DNA of 64,000 nt from Bog-473 sp963742035 (GTDB lineage Bacteria; Actinomycetota; Acidimicrobiia; Acidimicrobiales; RAAP-2). This document shows, in pieces, positions 27,234 through 35,747 of this stretch. Position numbers and translations under genes: made by a program. The stretch is taken from NCBI GenBank assembly GCA_963742035.1, contig CAVUKH010000005.1, forward strand, positions 76,710 through 140,709, read 5' to 3'. A model generated the notes under the pieces. That model did not search any database and was not told the origin of the DNA. It worked only from the letters and a program-made list of their open reading frames with translations. The number at the start of each line of letters is the position of its first letter. Position 1 is the stretch's first letter.

Positions 27234-27740
27234 ATGGATACTGCGTCGCTGTTGCTCGAGATCTACGACCGCATCCCACCCCTGGCGGCCGGCGCCGTGG
27301 ACGGACTCGACGAGGAGCAGCTCTGCCGGGCCCCCGAACCGGGAGCCAACACGATCGGGTGGCTCGTGTGGCACCTGGCCCGGGTGCAGGACCACCACAT
27401 CTCGGAGTTGCTCGGCACCGAGCAGGTCTGGGCGGGCGGGGACTGGGCCGGCCGCTTCGGGCTCGAGCCCGACCCGTCCAACACGGGCTACGGCCACAGC
27501 CCCGGGGAAGTCGAGGCCGTCCGGCCGGAGAGCGCCGACGCCCTGCTCGCCTACCTGGACGAGGTCCAGGGCCGCACCGCGGCCATGCTCCGAGGACTGG
27601 CGCCGGACGATCTCGATCGTGTGGTCGACCGGCGCTGGGATCCTCCCGTCACCTTGGGCGTGCGCCTGGTCAGCATCGCCGACGACAGCCTGCAGCACGC
27701 CGGACAGGCGGCGTACGCGCGCGGGCTGCTCCGAGGCTGA
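27234..27740 (+). CDS. DinB-family protein (mycothiol-transferase-like fold)
   Basis: About 168 residues. A four-helix DinB/YfiT-type protein. The metal-ligand pattern is visible: His in LVWHLARVQDHHISEL and His in DDSLQHAGQAAYARGLL. DinB-fold proteins in actinobacteria include mycothiol-dependent enzymes, but the substrate is unknown. ATG 27234 is chosen from the family start. It ends back to back with the convergent acetyltransferase gene. Confidence 0.8.
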   Translation: MDTASLLLEIYDRIPPLAAGAVDGLDEEQLCRAPEPGANTIGWLVWHLARVQDHHISELLGTEQVWAGGDWAGRFGLEPDPSNTGYGHSPGEVEAVRPESADALLAYLDEVQGRTAAMLRGLAPDDLDRVVDRRWDPPVTLGVRLVSIADDSLQHAGQAAYARGLLRG

Positions 27741-28601
27741 TCAGCGCGAGGCCGACGTGGGCCAGCGGACGTACTCCTCGTAGTGGTACGCCGTCCCGTA
27801 CCCCAGCCGCTCGTAGACGGAGAGACCCATCGGCGAGGCCTGCAGCGAGCATGACGACGCGCCGCGTGCGAAGGCGAGGTTGGTCACCGCCACGGTGACG
27901 AGTGCACCGAGTCCGGCCCCGCGCGCCGCCGGCACGGTACCGACCCACTGCAGACTGGCCACCCCGTCACTCTCGTAGGCCATCGCCGTGGCAACGGGTT
28001 GGTCCCCGCGGCGGGCCACCACAATGGACGCGGCGGGGTCGGCGAGCACGGCGGCCACGTCCTCGAAGACATCGACCAGGACCTCCGGCGGCATGCCGTA
28101 GGTCGCGTAGGCCTCGGCGTTCACGCCGACGAATGCCCGCACGCCGGCCTCGTCGTCGACCAGGTGCACCGTCACGTCCTCCTCGGCGGTGGCTTCAGGG
28201 AGGGGGGAACGGCAGATCATCTCCGGCACCGGATCGCCGAAGGCCTCGAGTCCGGCCTCCTGGCAGGCGAGGCGCAGGTCGTCGTCCTCGCCGCTGTCGC
28301 GCACCTTGACGGTGAAGCCGCGGTGCAGGCCGCTGAAGAACGCGTCGGCGGCGCTCACGAGCGCGCCGCCGTCGAGGGAGTCGTCAGAGCGGAAGGCCCC
28401 GTTGGCGACGACCGGTATCCACGTTCCGCTCGCGCACAGCACGACCCCACCGCCCTGGGCCAGCGCACCGCGGCTGCTCCAGTGGGTGAGGGCGCGGTTG
28501 AAGGCGATGAGAGTTCGGTGACCGAGCTGCGCCTCGGTCGCCGGCCGAGCGGCCCCGGAGGCGTCCGCGCTGCCCAACAACCCCCCGTGGAGACCGGTCA
28601 T
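27741..28601 (-). CDS. GNAT-family N-acetyltransferase
   Basis: About 286 residues. The C-terminal ~130 residues are the GNAT fold, with the acetyl-CoA-binding loop VPAARGAGLGALVTVAVTN and a final strand LSVYERLGYG. The N-terminal half is less conserved and may be a degenerate second GNAT domain, as in tandem-GNAT proteins. Acceptor unknown. It is convergent and contiguous with the DinB gene. Confidence 0.8.
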   Translation of the reverse strand: MTGLHGGLLGSADASGAARPATEAQLGHRTLIAFNRALTHWSSRGALAQGGGVVLCASGTWIPVVANGAFRSDDSLDGGALVSAADAFFSGLHRGFTVKVRDSGEDDDLRLACQEAGLEAFGDPVPEMICRSPLPEATAEEDVTVHLVDDEAGVRAFVGVNAEAYATYGMPPEVLVDVFEDVAAVLADPAASIVVARRGDQPVATAMAYESDGVASLQWVGTVPAARGAGLGALVTVAVTNLAFARGASSCSLQASPMGLSVYERLGYGTAYHYEEYVRWPTSASR

Positions 28602-28662
28602 AGGGGTTCATGATGCCCCACCGGAGACCCGAGTCAACCGCACGCAACCCGAAGAATTGGGC

Positions 28663-29145
28663 TCAGCCGAGCTCGAAGACCGGGTGATCGGCAGCCACGG
28701 CGGCCCACTCTGCGTCGGTGGAATCCGGCGTCACGCCGTCGAAGAACATCCCCGTCTCGAACTTCCAGCGCCGCAGGTAGGCGCGCAGGATCGGCACGCT
28801 GTCGGCCACGGGGACCTCGCGCGCCGTGCACAGCTGGCGCCGCCGGCCCAGGATCAGGACCAGGTGACCCCCGGCGTGGCGGACATTGCGCACCCACTGG
28901 GTCTCGCCGCGCGGAGCGACGAGGTACTTGGTGCCCTCGATCGTCAGGAGGTTCACCGGAACGTGGTGCAGCTGGCCGGAGGTCCGGCCCCGGTGCTCGA
29001 GCACCCGGGAGCCCCAGACGCTCACACCCAGGCGGGTCAGGCCCTTGACCACGTTGTTGAAGATGGTCCGGGTGAACCAGTCGGGCTCCTTGTAGTGCAC
29101 GCCCGCATCCTGCACCGCGGTGGTGGTCCTGCCGTTGGTGGTCAT
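28663..29145 (-). CDS. F420-type nitroreductase/deazaflavin-dependent oxidoreductase (DUF385)
   Basis: About 160 residues of the FDOR-A/DUF385 family, which uses reduced F420 or related flavins to reduce small organic compounds. Matches are RVLEHRGRTSGQLHHVPVNL and YLVAPRGETQWVRNVRHAGG, the DDN-type core. The start at 29145 is decided by a strong GAGGAG seven bases upstream; a longer form from 29184 would place the operator inside the gene. Divergent from a TetR regulator with palindromes between them, so probably repressed by it. Confidence 0.85.
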   Translation of the reverse strand: MTTNGRTTTAVQDAGVHYKEPDWFTRTIFNNVVKGLTRLGVSVWGSRVLEHRGRTSGQLHHVPVNLLTIEGTKYLVAPRGETQWVRNVRHAGGHLVLILGRRRQLCTAREVPVADSVPILRAYLRRWKFETGMFFDGVTPDSTDAEWAAVAADHPVFELG

Positions 29146-29197
29146 CGTGGTCTCCTCGGGGCTGGTCTGGTTGGCCATGAACATTGATACTAAATGC

Positions 29198-29240
29198 GAA
29201 CACTGTTCTTGTCAAGTACTTGTGTTCTCAATCAAGAACA
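29198..29240. promoter_or_regulatory. Palindromic operator region between oxidoreductase and TetR gene
   Basis: Three palindromes lie side by side: GAACAcTGTTC (29198-29208), CAAGTACTTG (29213-29222) and TGTTCT-N6-AGAACA (29223-29240). The outer two share the GAACA/TGTTC half-site. They lie in a 109-base AT-rich divergent intergenic stretch, the usual place for TetR operators controlling both genes. Confidence 0.65.
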
Positions 29241-29254
29241 ATCAAACTGGGCCC

Positions 29255-30022
29255 ATGTCCACACCCACACCCGCGGCGACCTCCACGACAGTCCCGGCCG
29301 CATCCGCATCGGCACCCCGCACGGCACGGGAGCGGGTCCGGGAGGAGATGACGGCGGAGATCCTGGCCGTGGCGGCGCAGCACGTCGCCCAGGGTGGCGC
29401 CGCGGCGCTCTCCCTGCGCTCCATCGCCCGGGACCTGGGGATGGCTCCCTCTGCGCTGTACCGGTACTTCGACGGGCGCGACGCCTTGTTGAGCGCCCTC
29501 ATCCTCGCCGCCTACGAGGCGCTGGCCGGCGAAGCGGAGCGAGCGGCCGACCGGGCCGAGCGCGGCATCCCGCAGGGTACGGCCGGCGACGCCGAGCGCT
29601 GGGTGGAGGTGCCCCGTGCCCTGCGCGGGTGGGCCCTCGAGCATCCCCACCAGTGGGGGCTGATCTTCGGCACGCCCGTCCCCGGGTACCAGGCTCCGCA
29701 GGACACGGTCGAGCCGTACGCCCGGGTGGCGGTGGCACTCGTCCGACCGCTGGTGTCGGCGCAGGCGGGCGGCCGGCTCGGCCCGGGCACCGCGACGCGG
29801 CCCGTGTCCGAGGAGCTGCGGGCGGCGGTGGCACCCGTGAGCGATGGACTGCTGCCGGGGCTCCCGGTCGAGAGGGTGGTGCTGGCGCTCCAGGCGTGGA
29901 CGACGCTCGTCGGCATCATCAGCCTCGAGGTGTTCGGCCACTGGCGCAACACGGTGCTCGAACCGGGCCTGCTCTTCGAGGCCGCGATCACCCAGATGGC
30001 CGAGGCGATCGGCCTGGACTGA
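29255..30022 (+). CDS. TetR/AcrR-family transcriptional regulator
   Basis: About 255 residues. An N-terminal low-complexity leader of ~30 Pro/Ala/Thr residues precedes the HTH domain: EILAVAAQHVAQGGAAALSL and SIARDLGMAPSALYRYFDGR, the canonical recognition helix. The C-terminal ligand domain begins around LRGWALEHPHQWGLIFGTPV, typical of the WHG/TetR_C_33 group. It probably represses itself and the divergent F420-type oxidoreductase through the palindromes at 29198-29240. Ligand unknown. Confidence 0.88.
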   Translation: MSTPTPAATSTTVPAASASAPRTARERVREEMTAEILAVAAQHVAQGGAAALSLRSIARDLGMAPSALYRYFDGRDALLSALILAAYEALAGEAERAADRAERGIPQGTAGDAERWVEVPRALRGWALEHPHQWGLIFGTPVPGYQAPQDTVEPYARVAVALVRPLVSAQAGGRLGPGTATRPVSEELRAAVAPVSDGLLPGLPVERVVLALQAWTTLVGIISLEVFGHWRNTVLEPGLLFEAAITQMAEAIGLD

Positions 30023-30088
30023 CCTCCACGAAGCTGCAGAGGCGGAGCCGGGCGCCAGAGTCGCAGAACGATGCCGACCGCAACGGTT

Positions 30089-30364
30089 TCAGCGCAATGC
30101 TTCGCGCAGCACCTGGGCCCGCACCTGCAGCTCCTCGAGGCGGTCCTCGGGGACCCACTCGGCCATGGCCGTCACGAGATCGAAGACGAGAGCAGCGAGC
30201 TCCGCCAGCTCCTTGCTCGGCTCCTCCAGCTTGATCTGCGAGAACGGGAACGCGACGTTGACCCGACTCGACGGCGCCACCACCCCCGGGGCGTCTCGGG
30301 ACTTCGTCCCGTCCGCCCCGTTCAGTGCAACGTGGGAGGCGTTCTTCTCAGATGACTTTGGCAC
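30089..30364 (-). CDS. Small hypothetical protein
   Basis: About 91 residues from GTG 30364. The first ~30 residues look unstructured; the rest (VAFPFSQIKLEEPSKELAEL then LVFDLVTAMAEW) is a clear amphipathic helical domain with coding-like composition. No family recognised. Downstream of and co-oriented with the 30450-30662 gene, 85 bases away, so possibly one operon. Confidence 0.5.
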   Translation of the reverse strand: MPKSSEKNASHVALNGADGTKSRDAPGVVAPSSRVNVAFPFSQIKLEEPSKELAELAALVFDLVTAMAEWVPEDRLEELQVRAQVLREALR

Positions 30365-30449
30365 TCCACCATCCTGCTCTGGTCACGAGGAGGGGCGGGT
30401 GATGGTCCTGTCGGGCGCCTGCGGGCGGGAGCCCGACAGCGGCGCCCGA

Positions 30450-30662
30450 CTAGCCCAGAACCGGCAGCTTGACGTCGATCCCGGCGTTCGCCAGGAAGAC
30501 GAGCTTGTGTTCGAGGGCGTTCTGCCAATCGACCATGTCCTTGTCGAATTGCATGCGATCACCGTCTTCGCACGCGTGCTCGAGCTCGTCGAATGCCAGG
30601 TCTTCGGCATCGAGCAGGGCCCGGTACTTCGAAAGGAAGTGGTCGTCGATCAGCAGCTGCAC
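30450..30662 (-). CDS. Small acidic helical hypothetical protein
   Basis: About 70 residues. Start GTG at 30662 is chosen because AGGAGGG lies six bases upstream, a near-perfect ribosome site. The sequence is acidic and helical (LLDAEDLAFDELEHACEDGD) with a hydrophobic end (LANAGIDVKLPVLG). No family recognised. The strong ribosome site argues that it is expressed. Confidence 0.6.
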   Translation of the reverse strand: MQLLIDDHFLSKYRALLDAEDLAFDELEHACEDGDRMQFDKDMVDWQNALEHKLVFLANAGIDVKLPVLG

Positions 30663-30795
30663 GTCGTCCCTCCTACCACCGGCCCGACCTTCGCGAGCCG
30701 GTACGGACACGATACTTCCGTCACGCGGCGCTCGCTCGGGAGCGGGTGGGCTGGCACCCCGGATGGCAGCGGGAGGGCGGCCGGCGCAGTCGGAC

Positions 30796-31614
30796 CTACC
30801 AGGAACGCCGCAGGCGGTGGTAGGTCCGAGGCATCAGGGAGCGGAACACCATGGCGGCATCGATCAACCCGGACACGCTGATTTCCAGCGACGGGCCGCC
30901 GGCCTGGGCCAAAATCCGGCGCGACACCGTCTCCACGCTGCGGGTCATCAGCCGAGGTGGCCGCCGCAGGCCGCGCTCGAGGGCCCCCAGGCCCAGGTCG
31001 GTGGCCATGAAGGCCGGATAGACCACCTGCAGGTGGACGCCCTTGGGGCCGAGTCGGAACGAGGTGGACTCGGTGAAGGCCGACAGAGCAGCCTTGGAGG
31101 AGGGGTAGGCGCCCGGGCCCGGAGAGGGCAAACGTCCACCGTCGGAGGAGACGTTGACCACGGTGCCCCTCCCTCGCTCGACCATGGCGGGCAGGACGGC
31201 CAGCGTGGCGGCCACCGGGGCGAAGAAGTTGACGTCGAAGGTGTGGCGGAAATCGTCTTCGCTGATGTCGACCAGACGGATACCGGGGTCCTGGGCCGCG
31301 TTGTTGATCAACAGGTCGACGGGGCCGTGCGCCCTCGCCGCGGTCTCCAGCACCTGAATGAGGGCGGCGGTGTCGGCCACGTCGCAGGTGATGGTCTCCG
31401 ACTCGGGCGTGAACGTCCGCAGGTCGGTGGCCAACTTGTCGAGCCGCTCGGTCGAGCGGGCCAGGCCGACGACGGTGGTGCCGGCCCGGGCCAGGTCGAT
31501 GCAGAGCTGGGCGCCCAGGCCGGAGGAGGCTCCCGTGACCACCGCCACCAGGCCCTGGTACCGCCCAGCGAAGTCCGGTGGGCGGGTCGAGCGGGAGAAG
31601 CCGGAGAGGGCCAC
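30796..31614 (-). CDS. Short-chain dehydrogenase/reductase
   Basis: About 272 residues of the classical SDR family. Cofactor motif TGASSGLGAQL, the structural NNAAQ, Ser in VVNVSSDGG and the catalytic Tyr-x-x-x-Lys in GAYPSSKAALS are all present. A C-terminal ~60-residue extension is typical of membrane-associated lipid or sterol SDRs. The start is GTG 31614, six bases after the SCP2-like gene stop, so the two are probably co-transcribed and act on a related lipid substrate. Confidence 0.88.
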   Translation of the reverse strand: MALSGFSRSTRPPDFAGRYQGLVAVVTGASSGLGAQLCIDLARAGTTVVGLARSTERLDKLATDLRTFTPESETITCDVADTAALIQVLETAARAHGPVDLLINNAAQDPGIRLVDISEDDFRHTFDVNFFAPVAATLAVLPAMVERGRGTVVNVSSDGGRLPSPGPGAYPSSKAALSAFTESTSFRLGPKGVHLQVVYPAFMATDLGLGALERGLRRPPRLMTRSVETVSRRILAQAGGPSLEISVSGLIDAAMVFRSLMPRTYHRLRRSW

Positions 31615-31619
31615 GGGCG

Positions 31620-32078
31620 TCAGGGGGCCGGGGGCGACGGGTCCGCCCGATCCTCGAGGTCGGTGCCCAGCCGGGCCGCCGCCTCGGCCAGCACGTCCTG
31701 GCCGGCCACCAGTGCCGCCAGGTCGCCGCGCACGCGCACGCGCCCCGCGGCCAGCGCGTCCGCCGGGTCGAGCTCCCCTCGGGCCATGGCCAGGGCTTCG
31801 GTGTAGCCGAGCACGATGGTCGCCGTGCCCCCCACCGTCGCGGTGCCATCGAGGGCCAGGCGGGCGCGGCCCTCGGCCACGGTGAGGACGAGGTGGACGT
31901 CACCGCCTCCCGCCTGCACGTCCTCGGGCACCCCGGTCACCACCTGGACCACGGTGAAGCGGCCGTCCGCCGCGGCCAGCGAGCCCGTCCCGGCCGCGGC
32001 AATGGCGTCGCTGAGGTCGAGCACGCCCAGTGCGGCGTCGAAGGAGTCCACCCACGCGGGCGAGAGGTAGCGGGGCAT
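31620..32078 (-). CDS. SCP2 sterol-transfer-like protein
   Basis: About 152 residues. An SCP2-type lipid-binding fold is suggested by the VHLVLTVAEGRARLALDG strand pair and the LDPADALAAGRVRVRGDLAA segment, which matches the conserved late G-x-(I/V)-x-x-x-G-D motif of the family. It probably binds a hydrophobic ligand for the adjacent SDR. It lies 79 bases downstream of sdhB on the same strand. Confidence 0.7.
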   Translation of the reverse strand: MPRYLSPAWVDSFDAALGVLDLSDAIAAAGTGSLAAADGRFTVVQVVTGVPEDVQAGGGDVHLVLTVAEGRARLALDGTATVGGTATIVLGYTEALAMARGELDPADALAAGRVRVRGDLAALVAGQDVLAEAAARLGTDLEDRADPSPPAP

Positions 32079-32157
32079 GGCGAGAGTCTGCTCGCGTCGG
32101 AGCCGGCGCGGGAGGCGACCGGGCGATCCACGCTGGGACTGCCGGCCGGCGCTCCGA

Positions 32158-32973
32158 TCAGCCGGCGGCGGCCTCTTCGGCCGACTTCTTCGAACGCCCT
32201 GAGATCTTGCGCCCCAGCCAGGCCACCGGGTCGTAGCGGGCGTCGACCACGCGCTCCTTCATCGGGATGATGCCGTTGTCCGTGATTTTGATGTGCTCGG
32301 GGCACACCTCGGTGCAGCACTTGGTGATGTTGCACATGCCCAGGCCTCGGTCGTGCGCCAGCTCGCGCCGGTCGTTGACGTCGAGCGGGTGCATCTCGAG
32401 CTCGGCGAAGCGGATGAAGAAGCGCGGCCCCGCGTACTTGGGCTTGTTGTCCTCGTGGTCACGGATGACGTGGCAGACGTCCTGGCACATGAAGCACTCG
32501 ATGCACTTGCGGAACTCCTGGCCGCGCTCCACGTCGATCTGCATCATGCGGTAGCCGCCCTCGGGCTCGGGACCGGGCTTGAAGGCCGGCACCGTCTTGG
32601 CCACCTCGTAGTTGAACGAGACGTCGGTGACGAGGTCGCGGATGATGGGGAACGTCTTCATCGGCGCCACCGTGACGGGCTCGCCCTCGGGCAGCGTGTC
32701 CATGCGCGTCATGCACATGAGCCGGGGCAGGCCGTTGATCTCCGCCGAGCACGACCCGCACTTGCCGGCCTTGCAGTTCCAGCGGCAGGCCAGGTCCGGC
32801 GCGTCGGAGGCCTGAATGCGGTGGATGACGTCGAGCACCACCTCGCCCTCGACGGCGGGCATCACGTAGTCGGTGAACTCGCCCCCTTCGTCGTCCCCCC
32901 GCCAGACCCGCATGGTCACGGTGGCGTCCGCCGCGGCCGCGGCCGTCTCGGTACCTGTCTGCGTGTCGGTCAT
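32158..32973 (-). CDS. sdhB: Succinate dehydrogenase iron-sulfur subunit
   Basis: Electron-transfer subunit of complex II. About 271 residues from ATG 32973. Three cluster motifs are visible: CRWNCKAGKCGSCSAEING (2Fe-2S), CIECFMCQDVC (4Fe-4S) and CNITKCCTEVCPEH (third cluster region). Two bases separate it from the sdhA stop, so it belongs to the leftward sdhC-sdhA-sdhB operon. The C-terminal Lys/Ala-rich tail is slightly extended. Confidence 0.94.
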   Translation of the reverse strand: MTDTQTGTETAAAAADATVTMRVWRGDDEGGEFTDYVMPAVEGEVVLDVIHRIQASDAPDLACRWNCKAGKCGSCSAEINGLPRLMCMTRMDTLPEGEPVTVAPMKTFPIIRDLVTDVSFNYEVAKTVPAFKPGPEPEGGYRMMQIDVERGQEFRKCIECFMCQDVCHVIRDHEDNKPKYAGPRFFIRFAELEMHPLDVNDRRELAHDRGLGMCNITKCCTEVCPEHIKITDNGIIPMKERVVDARYDPVAWLGRKISGRSKKSAEEAAAG

Positions 32974-32975
32974 GG

Positions 32976-34796
32976 CTACTTGGCCTCCTCGAACAGTGCG
33001 GCCAGCTCCGCCGGCATGACCGGCAGCGGCTCGGGTGTGATGGCGATCGGCGCCAGGTACCCGTGCTCGTCGGTCTGGCGCTGGACGAAGTTGACCTTGC
33101 CCATCTCGGGGTCGGGCCCCGGGTAGTCCTCCCGCGTGTGGCCGCCCCGGGACTCCTTGCGGTTGAGCGCCCCCTGCGCCACGGCGATCGACGTCGTGAT
33201 CATGGAGGGCAGGTCGGTCGCCAGGTTCCAGCCCGGGTTGTAGGCCCGACCACCCTTCACCTGCACCTTGGACGTGTGCTCCTTGAGCTCCTCCAGTTTG
33301 GTGAGCGCCTCTTCGAGCTCGGGCCCGGTGCGGATGATGCCGACCAACGCCTGCATCGTCTCCTGCAGCTCCTCGTGGACGTCGTAGGGGTTGAACCCGT
33401 CCTCGCGCCCGAACGGGGCGAACGCATCGTCGATCACCGAGGCGACCTCCGCCGCGTCGACGTTGGGCGATCCGGTGCGGCCCTCCGCGAAGTCGGCCGC
33501 GCCGATGCCGGCCCGGCGTCCGAAGACGATCAGGTCCGACAGCGAGTTGCCGCCCAGACGGTTGGCCCCGTGCATGCCGCCCGACACCTCGCCGATGGCG
33601 AACAGGCCCGGCACCGTGGCCGCCTGCGTCTCCGCGTCCACGCGCACGCCACCCATCATGTAGTGACAGGTGGGACCGACCTCCATGGGGCCGGCGGTGA
33701 TGTCGACGCCGGCCAGCTCCATGAACTGGTGGTACATGGACGGGAGCCGGCGCCGGATGTACTCGGGCGTGCGGCGCGAGGCGATGTCGAGGAAGACGCC
33801 GCCGTGCGGGCTGCCCCGACCGGCCTTGACCTCCGAGTTGATGGCCCGGGCCACTTCGTCGCGGGGCAGCAGGTCCGGCGTGCGCCGGTAGTTGATGTGG
33901 TCGTCGTACCAGGCGTCGGCCTCTTCCTCGGTCTCCGCCGTCTCGGCCCGGAACATGTCGGCCACGTAGTTGAACATGAAGCGCGTGCCTTCGGAGTTGC
34001 GCAGCACGCCGCCGTCGCCGCGCACGCCCTCGGTGACGAGGATGCCGCGCACCGAGAGCGGCCACACCATGCCGGTCGGGTGGAACTGCACGCACTCCAT
34101 GTCGATGACGTCGGCGCCGGCCCAGATGGCCATGGCGTGGCCGTCGCCGACGGACTCCCACGAGTTCGACGTGTACTTCCACGACTTGCCGATGGAGCCC
34201 GTGGCGAGGACGAACGCCTTGGCGGTGAAGAGGACCATTTCGCCGGTCGGGCGCCGATATCCCACCGCACCGGAAATGCGGCCCTCGGCGTCTGGGAGGA
34301 GGCGCAGGATTTTGGTCTCCATGAAGACGTCGGTGCCCATGGAGACGACCTTCTGCTGCAGCGTGCGGATGAGCTCCAGCCCGGTGCGGTCGCCGACGTG
34401 GGCCAGGCGGGCGTAGCGGTGCCCCCCGAAGTCGCGCTGGGTGATGCGCCCGTCCTTGGTGCGGTCGAACAGCGCGCCCCAGCGCTCGAGCTCGTACACC
34501 CGGTCGGGCGCTTCCTGGGCGTGGATCTGCGCCATGCGCCAGTTGTTGAGCATCTTGCCGCCGCGCATGGTGTCGCGGAAGTGCACCTGCCAGTTGTCCT
34601 CGGGCCACACGTGACCCATGGCGGCCGCCATGCCGCCCTCGGCCATGACCGTGTGCGCCTTACCGAGCAGCGACTTGCAGACGAGCGCCACGCGCAGGCC
34701 GCGCTCCTTCGCCTCAATGGCGGCGCGCAGGCCGGAGCCGCCGGCGCCGATGATGATGACGTCGTAGTCGTAGGTCTCGAAGTCGGACGTGGGCAT
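32976..34796 (-). CDS. sdhA: Succinate dehydrogenase flavoprotein subunit
   Basis: FAD-containing catalytic subunit of complex II. About 606 residues from ATG 34796, chosen because VIIIGAGGSGLRAAIEAKER (FAD-binding dinucleotide fold) should start near residue 12. The FAD-attachment His region SLLGKAHTVMAEGGMAAAMG, the ECVQFHPTGMV substrate segment, and GLFAIGEVSGGMHGANRLGG are present. The downstream stretch to the stop fits the capping and C-terminal helical domains. Four bases lie between its start and the sdhC stop. Confidence 0.94.
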   Translation of the reverse strand: MPTSDFETYDYDVIIIGAGGSGLRAAIEAKERGLRVALVCKSLLGKAHTVMAEGGMAAAMGHVWPEDNWQVHFRDTMRGGKMLNNWRMAQIHAQEAPDRVYELERWGALFDRTKDGRITQRDFGGHRYARLAHVGDRTGLELIRTLQQKVVSMGTDVFMETKILRLLPDAEGRISGAVGYRRPTGEMVLFTAKAFVLATGSIGKSWKYTSNSWESVGDGHAMAIWAGADVIDMECVQFHPTGMVWPLSVRGILVTEGVRGDGGVLRNSEGTRFMFNYVADMFRAETAETEEEADAWYDDHINYRRTPDLLPRDEVARAINSEVKAGRGSPHGGVFLDIASRRTPEYIRRRLPSMYHQFMELAGVDITAGPMEVGPTCHYMMGGVRVDAETQAATVPGLFAIGEVSGGMHGANRLGGNSLSDLIVFGRRAGIGAADFAEGRTGSPNVDAAEVASVIDDAFAPFGREDGFNPYDVHEELQETMQALVGIIRTGPELEEALTKLEELKEHTSKVQVKGGRAYNPGWNLATDLPSMITTSIAVAQGALNRKESRGGHTREDYPGPDPEMGKVNFVQRQTDEHGYLAPIAITPEPLPVMPAELAALFEEAK

Positions 34797-34800
34797 CGGC

Positions 34801-35628
34801 CTAGAAGTGGAAGCCGGGGTCGTGGATGGTCCCGCTGGCGACCAGCCGCACGTAGAGGTCGCACAGGGCGACACCGAAGAGGCTGATCCAGGCGAAGCGC
34901 ATGTGGCGCGCGTTGAGCGGGGTGACGAACTTCCAGAGCTTGTGGCGGGTCGGGTGCTTGGCGAACGACTTCACCTGCCCGCCGCAGAAGTGCCGGCAGG
35001 CGTGGCACGACAAGGAGTACAGCCACAGGAAGGCGGCGTTGGCGCACAGGACGAGCGTGCCGACGCTGATGCCGATGCCGAGGCCCGGCTGGCGGAAGGC
35101 GAGGATGGCGTCGTAGGTGAGGATGCAGTTGAAAAGCAGCAGGATCCAGAAGAAGTAGCGATGGATGTTCTGCAGGATCAGCGGGAAGCGCGTCTCGCCG
35201 CTGTAGTTGCCGTGGGCGTCGGCCACCCCGCAGGCCGGGGGCGACAGCCAGAAGGACCGGTAGTACGCCTTGCGGTAGTAGTAGCAGGTGAGGCGGAAGC
35301 CCAGCGGGAAGATCAGGATCAGCAGCGCCGGCGAGTAGTTCCAGAACGGGAGCGTCCCGAAGGTGTGGCTCCCCGGCACACAGCTGTTGGCGATGCAGGG
35401 CGAGTAGAAGGGCGAGATCAGGTCGCGGTGCAGATCGGCGCCGGCGTAGTAGTTCTTCCCGACGAAGGCGGCCCACGTCGAGTAGATGACGAAGGCCAGC
35501 AGGATGCTGGCGGTGATGACGGGTTCGACCCACCAGCCGTCCTTGCGCAGGGTTGGCACGTCCGGCCCGCCCCGGGGCGCCCCGATCACCACCGGCGTCG
35601 TGGTCGCGCTCTCGACTGTGGTCGTCAC
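34801..35628 (-). CDS. sdhC: Succinate dehydrogenase membrane anchor, Sdh1-type
   Basis: About 275 residues with roughly five TM helices. It resembles the single large anchor of mycobacterial Sdh1-type enzymes. The start at GTG 35628 is decided by GAGGAGG seven bases upstream. A Cys/His-rich stretch, SCHACRHFCGG, sits on one side of a TM segment, and NIHRYFFWILLLFN supplies a possible haem-ligand His. First gene of the sdh operon; divergent from a LysR regulator with a palindrome between them. Confidence 0.82.
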   Translation of the reverse strand: MTTTVESATTTPVVIGAPRGGPDVPTLRKDGWWVEPVITASILLAFVIYSTWAAFVGKNYYAGADLHRDLISPFYSPCIANSCVPGSHTFGTLPFWNYSPALLILIFPLGFRLTCYYYRKAYYRSFWLSPPACGVADAHGNYSGETRFPLILQNIHRYFFWILLLFNCILTYDAILAFRQPGLGIGISVGTLVLCANAAFLWLYSLSCHACRHFCGGQVKSFAKHPTRHKLWKFVTPLNARHMRFAWISLFGVALCDLYVRLVASGTIHDPGFHF

Positions 35629-35688
35629 TCGATCCTCCTCGGTGCCCAGCAAAGCCCCAGGTCCGGGTCCAGCGGTACCCTACGGTCC

Positions 35689-35745
35689 ACCTGGTAACAG
35701 GTCAAAGACATAAAGAGCATGAAGATCAGAGCGATAAGCTCTGAT
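35689..35745. promoter_or_regulatory. Palindromes between sdhC and LysR gene
   Basis: Two palindromes: ACCTG-GTAA-CAGGT (35689-35702) and ATCAGAGC-GATAA-GCTCTGAT (35725-35745). The second is a perfect 8-base dyad ending two bases before the LysR GTG, so LysR binding there would autoregulate it and could activate the divergent sdh operon. Confidence 0.65.
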
Positions 35746-35747
35746 GC

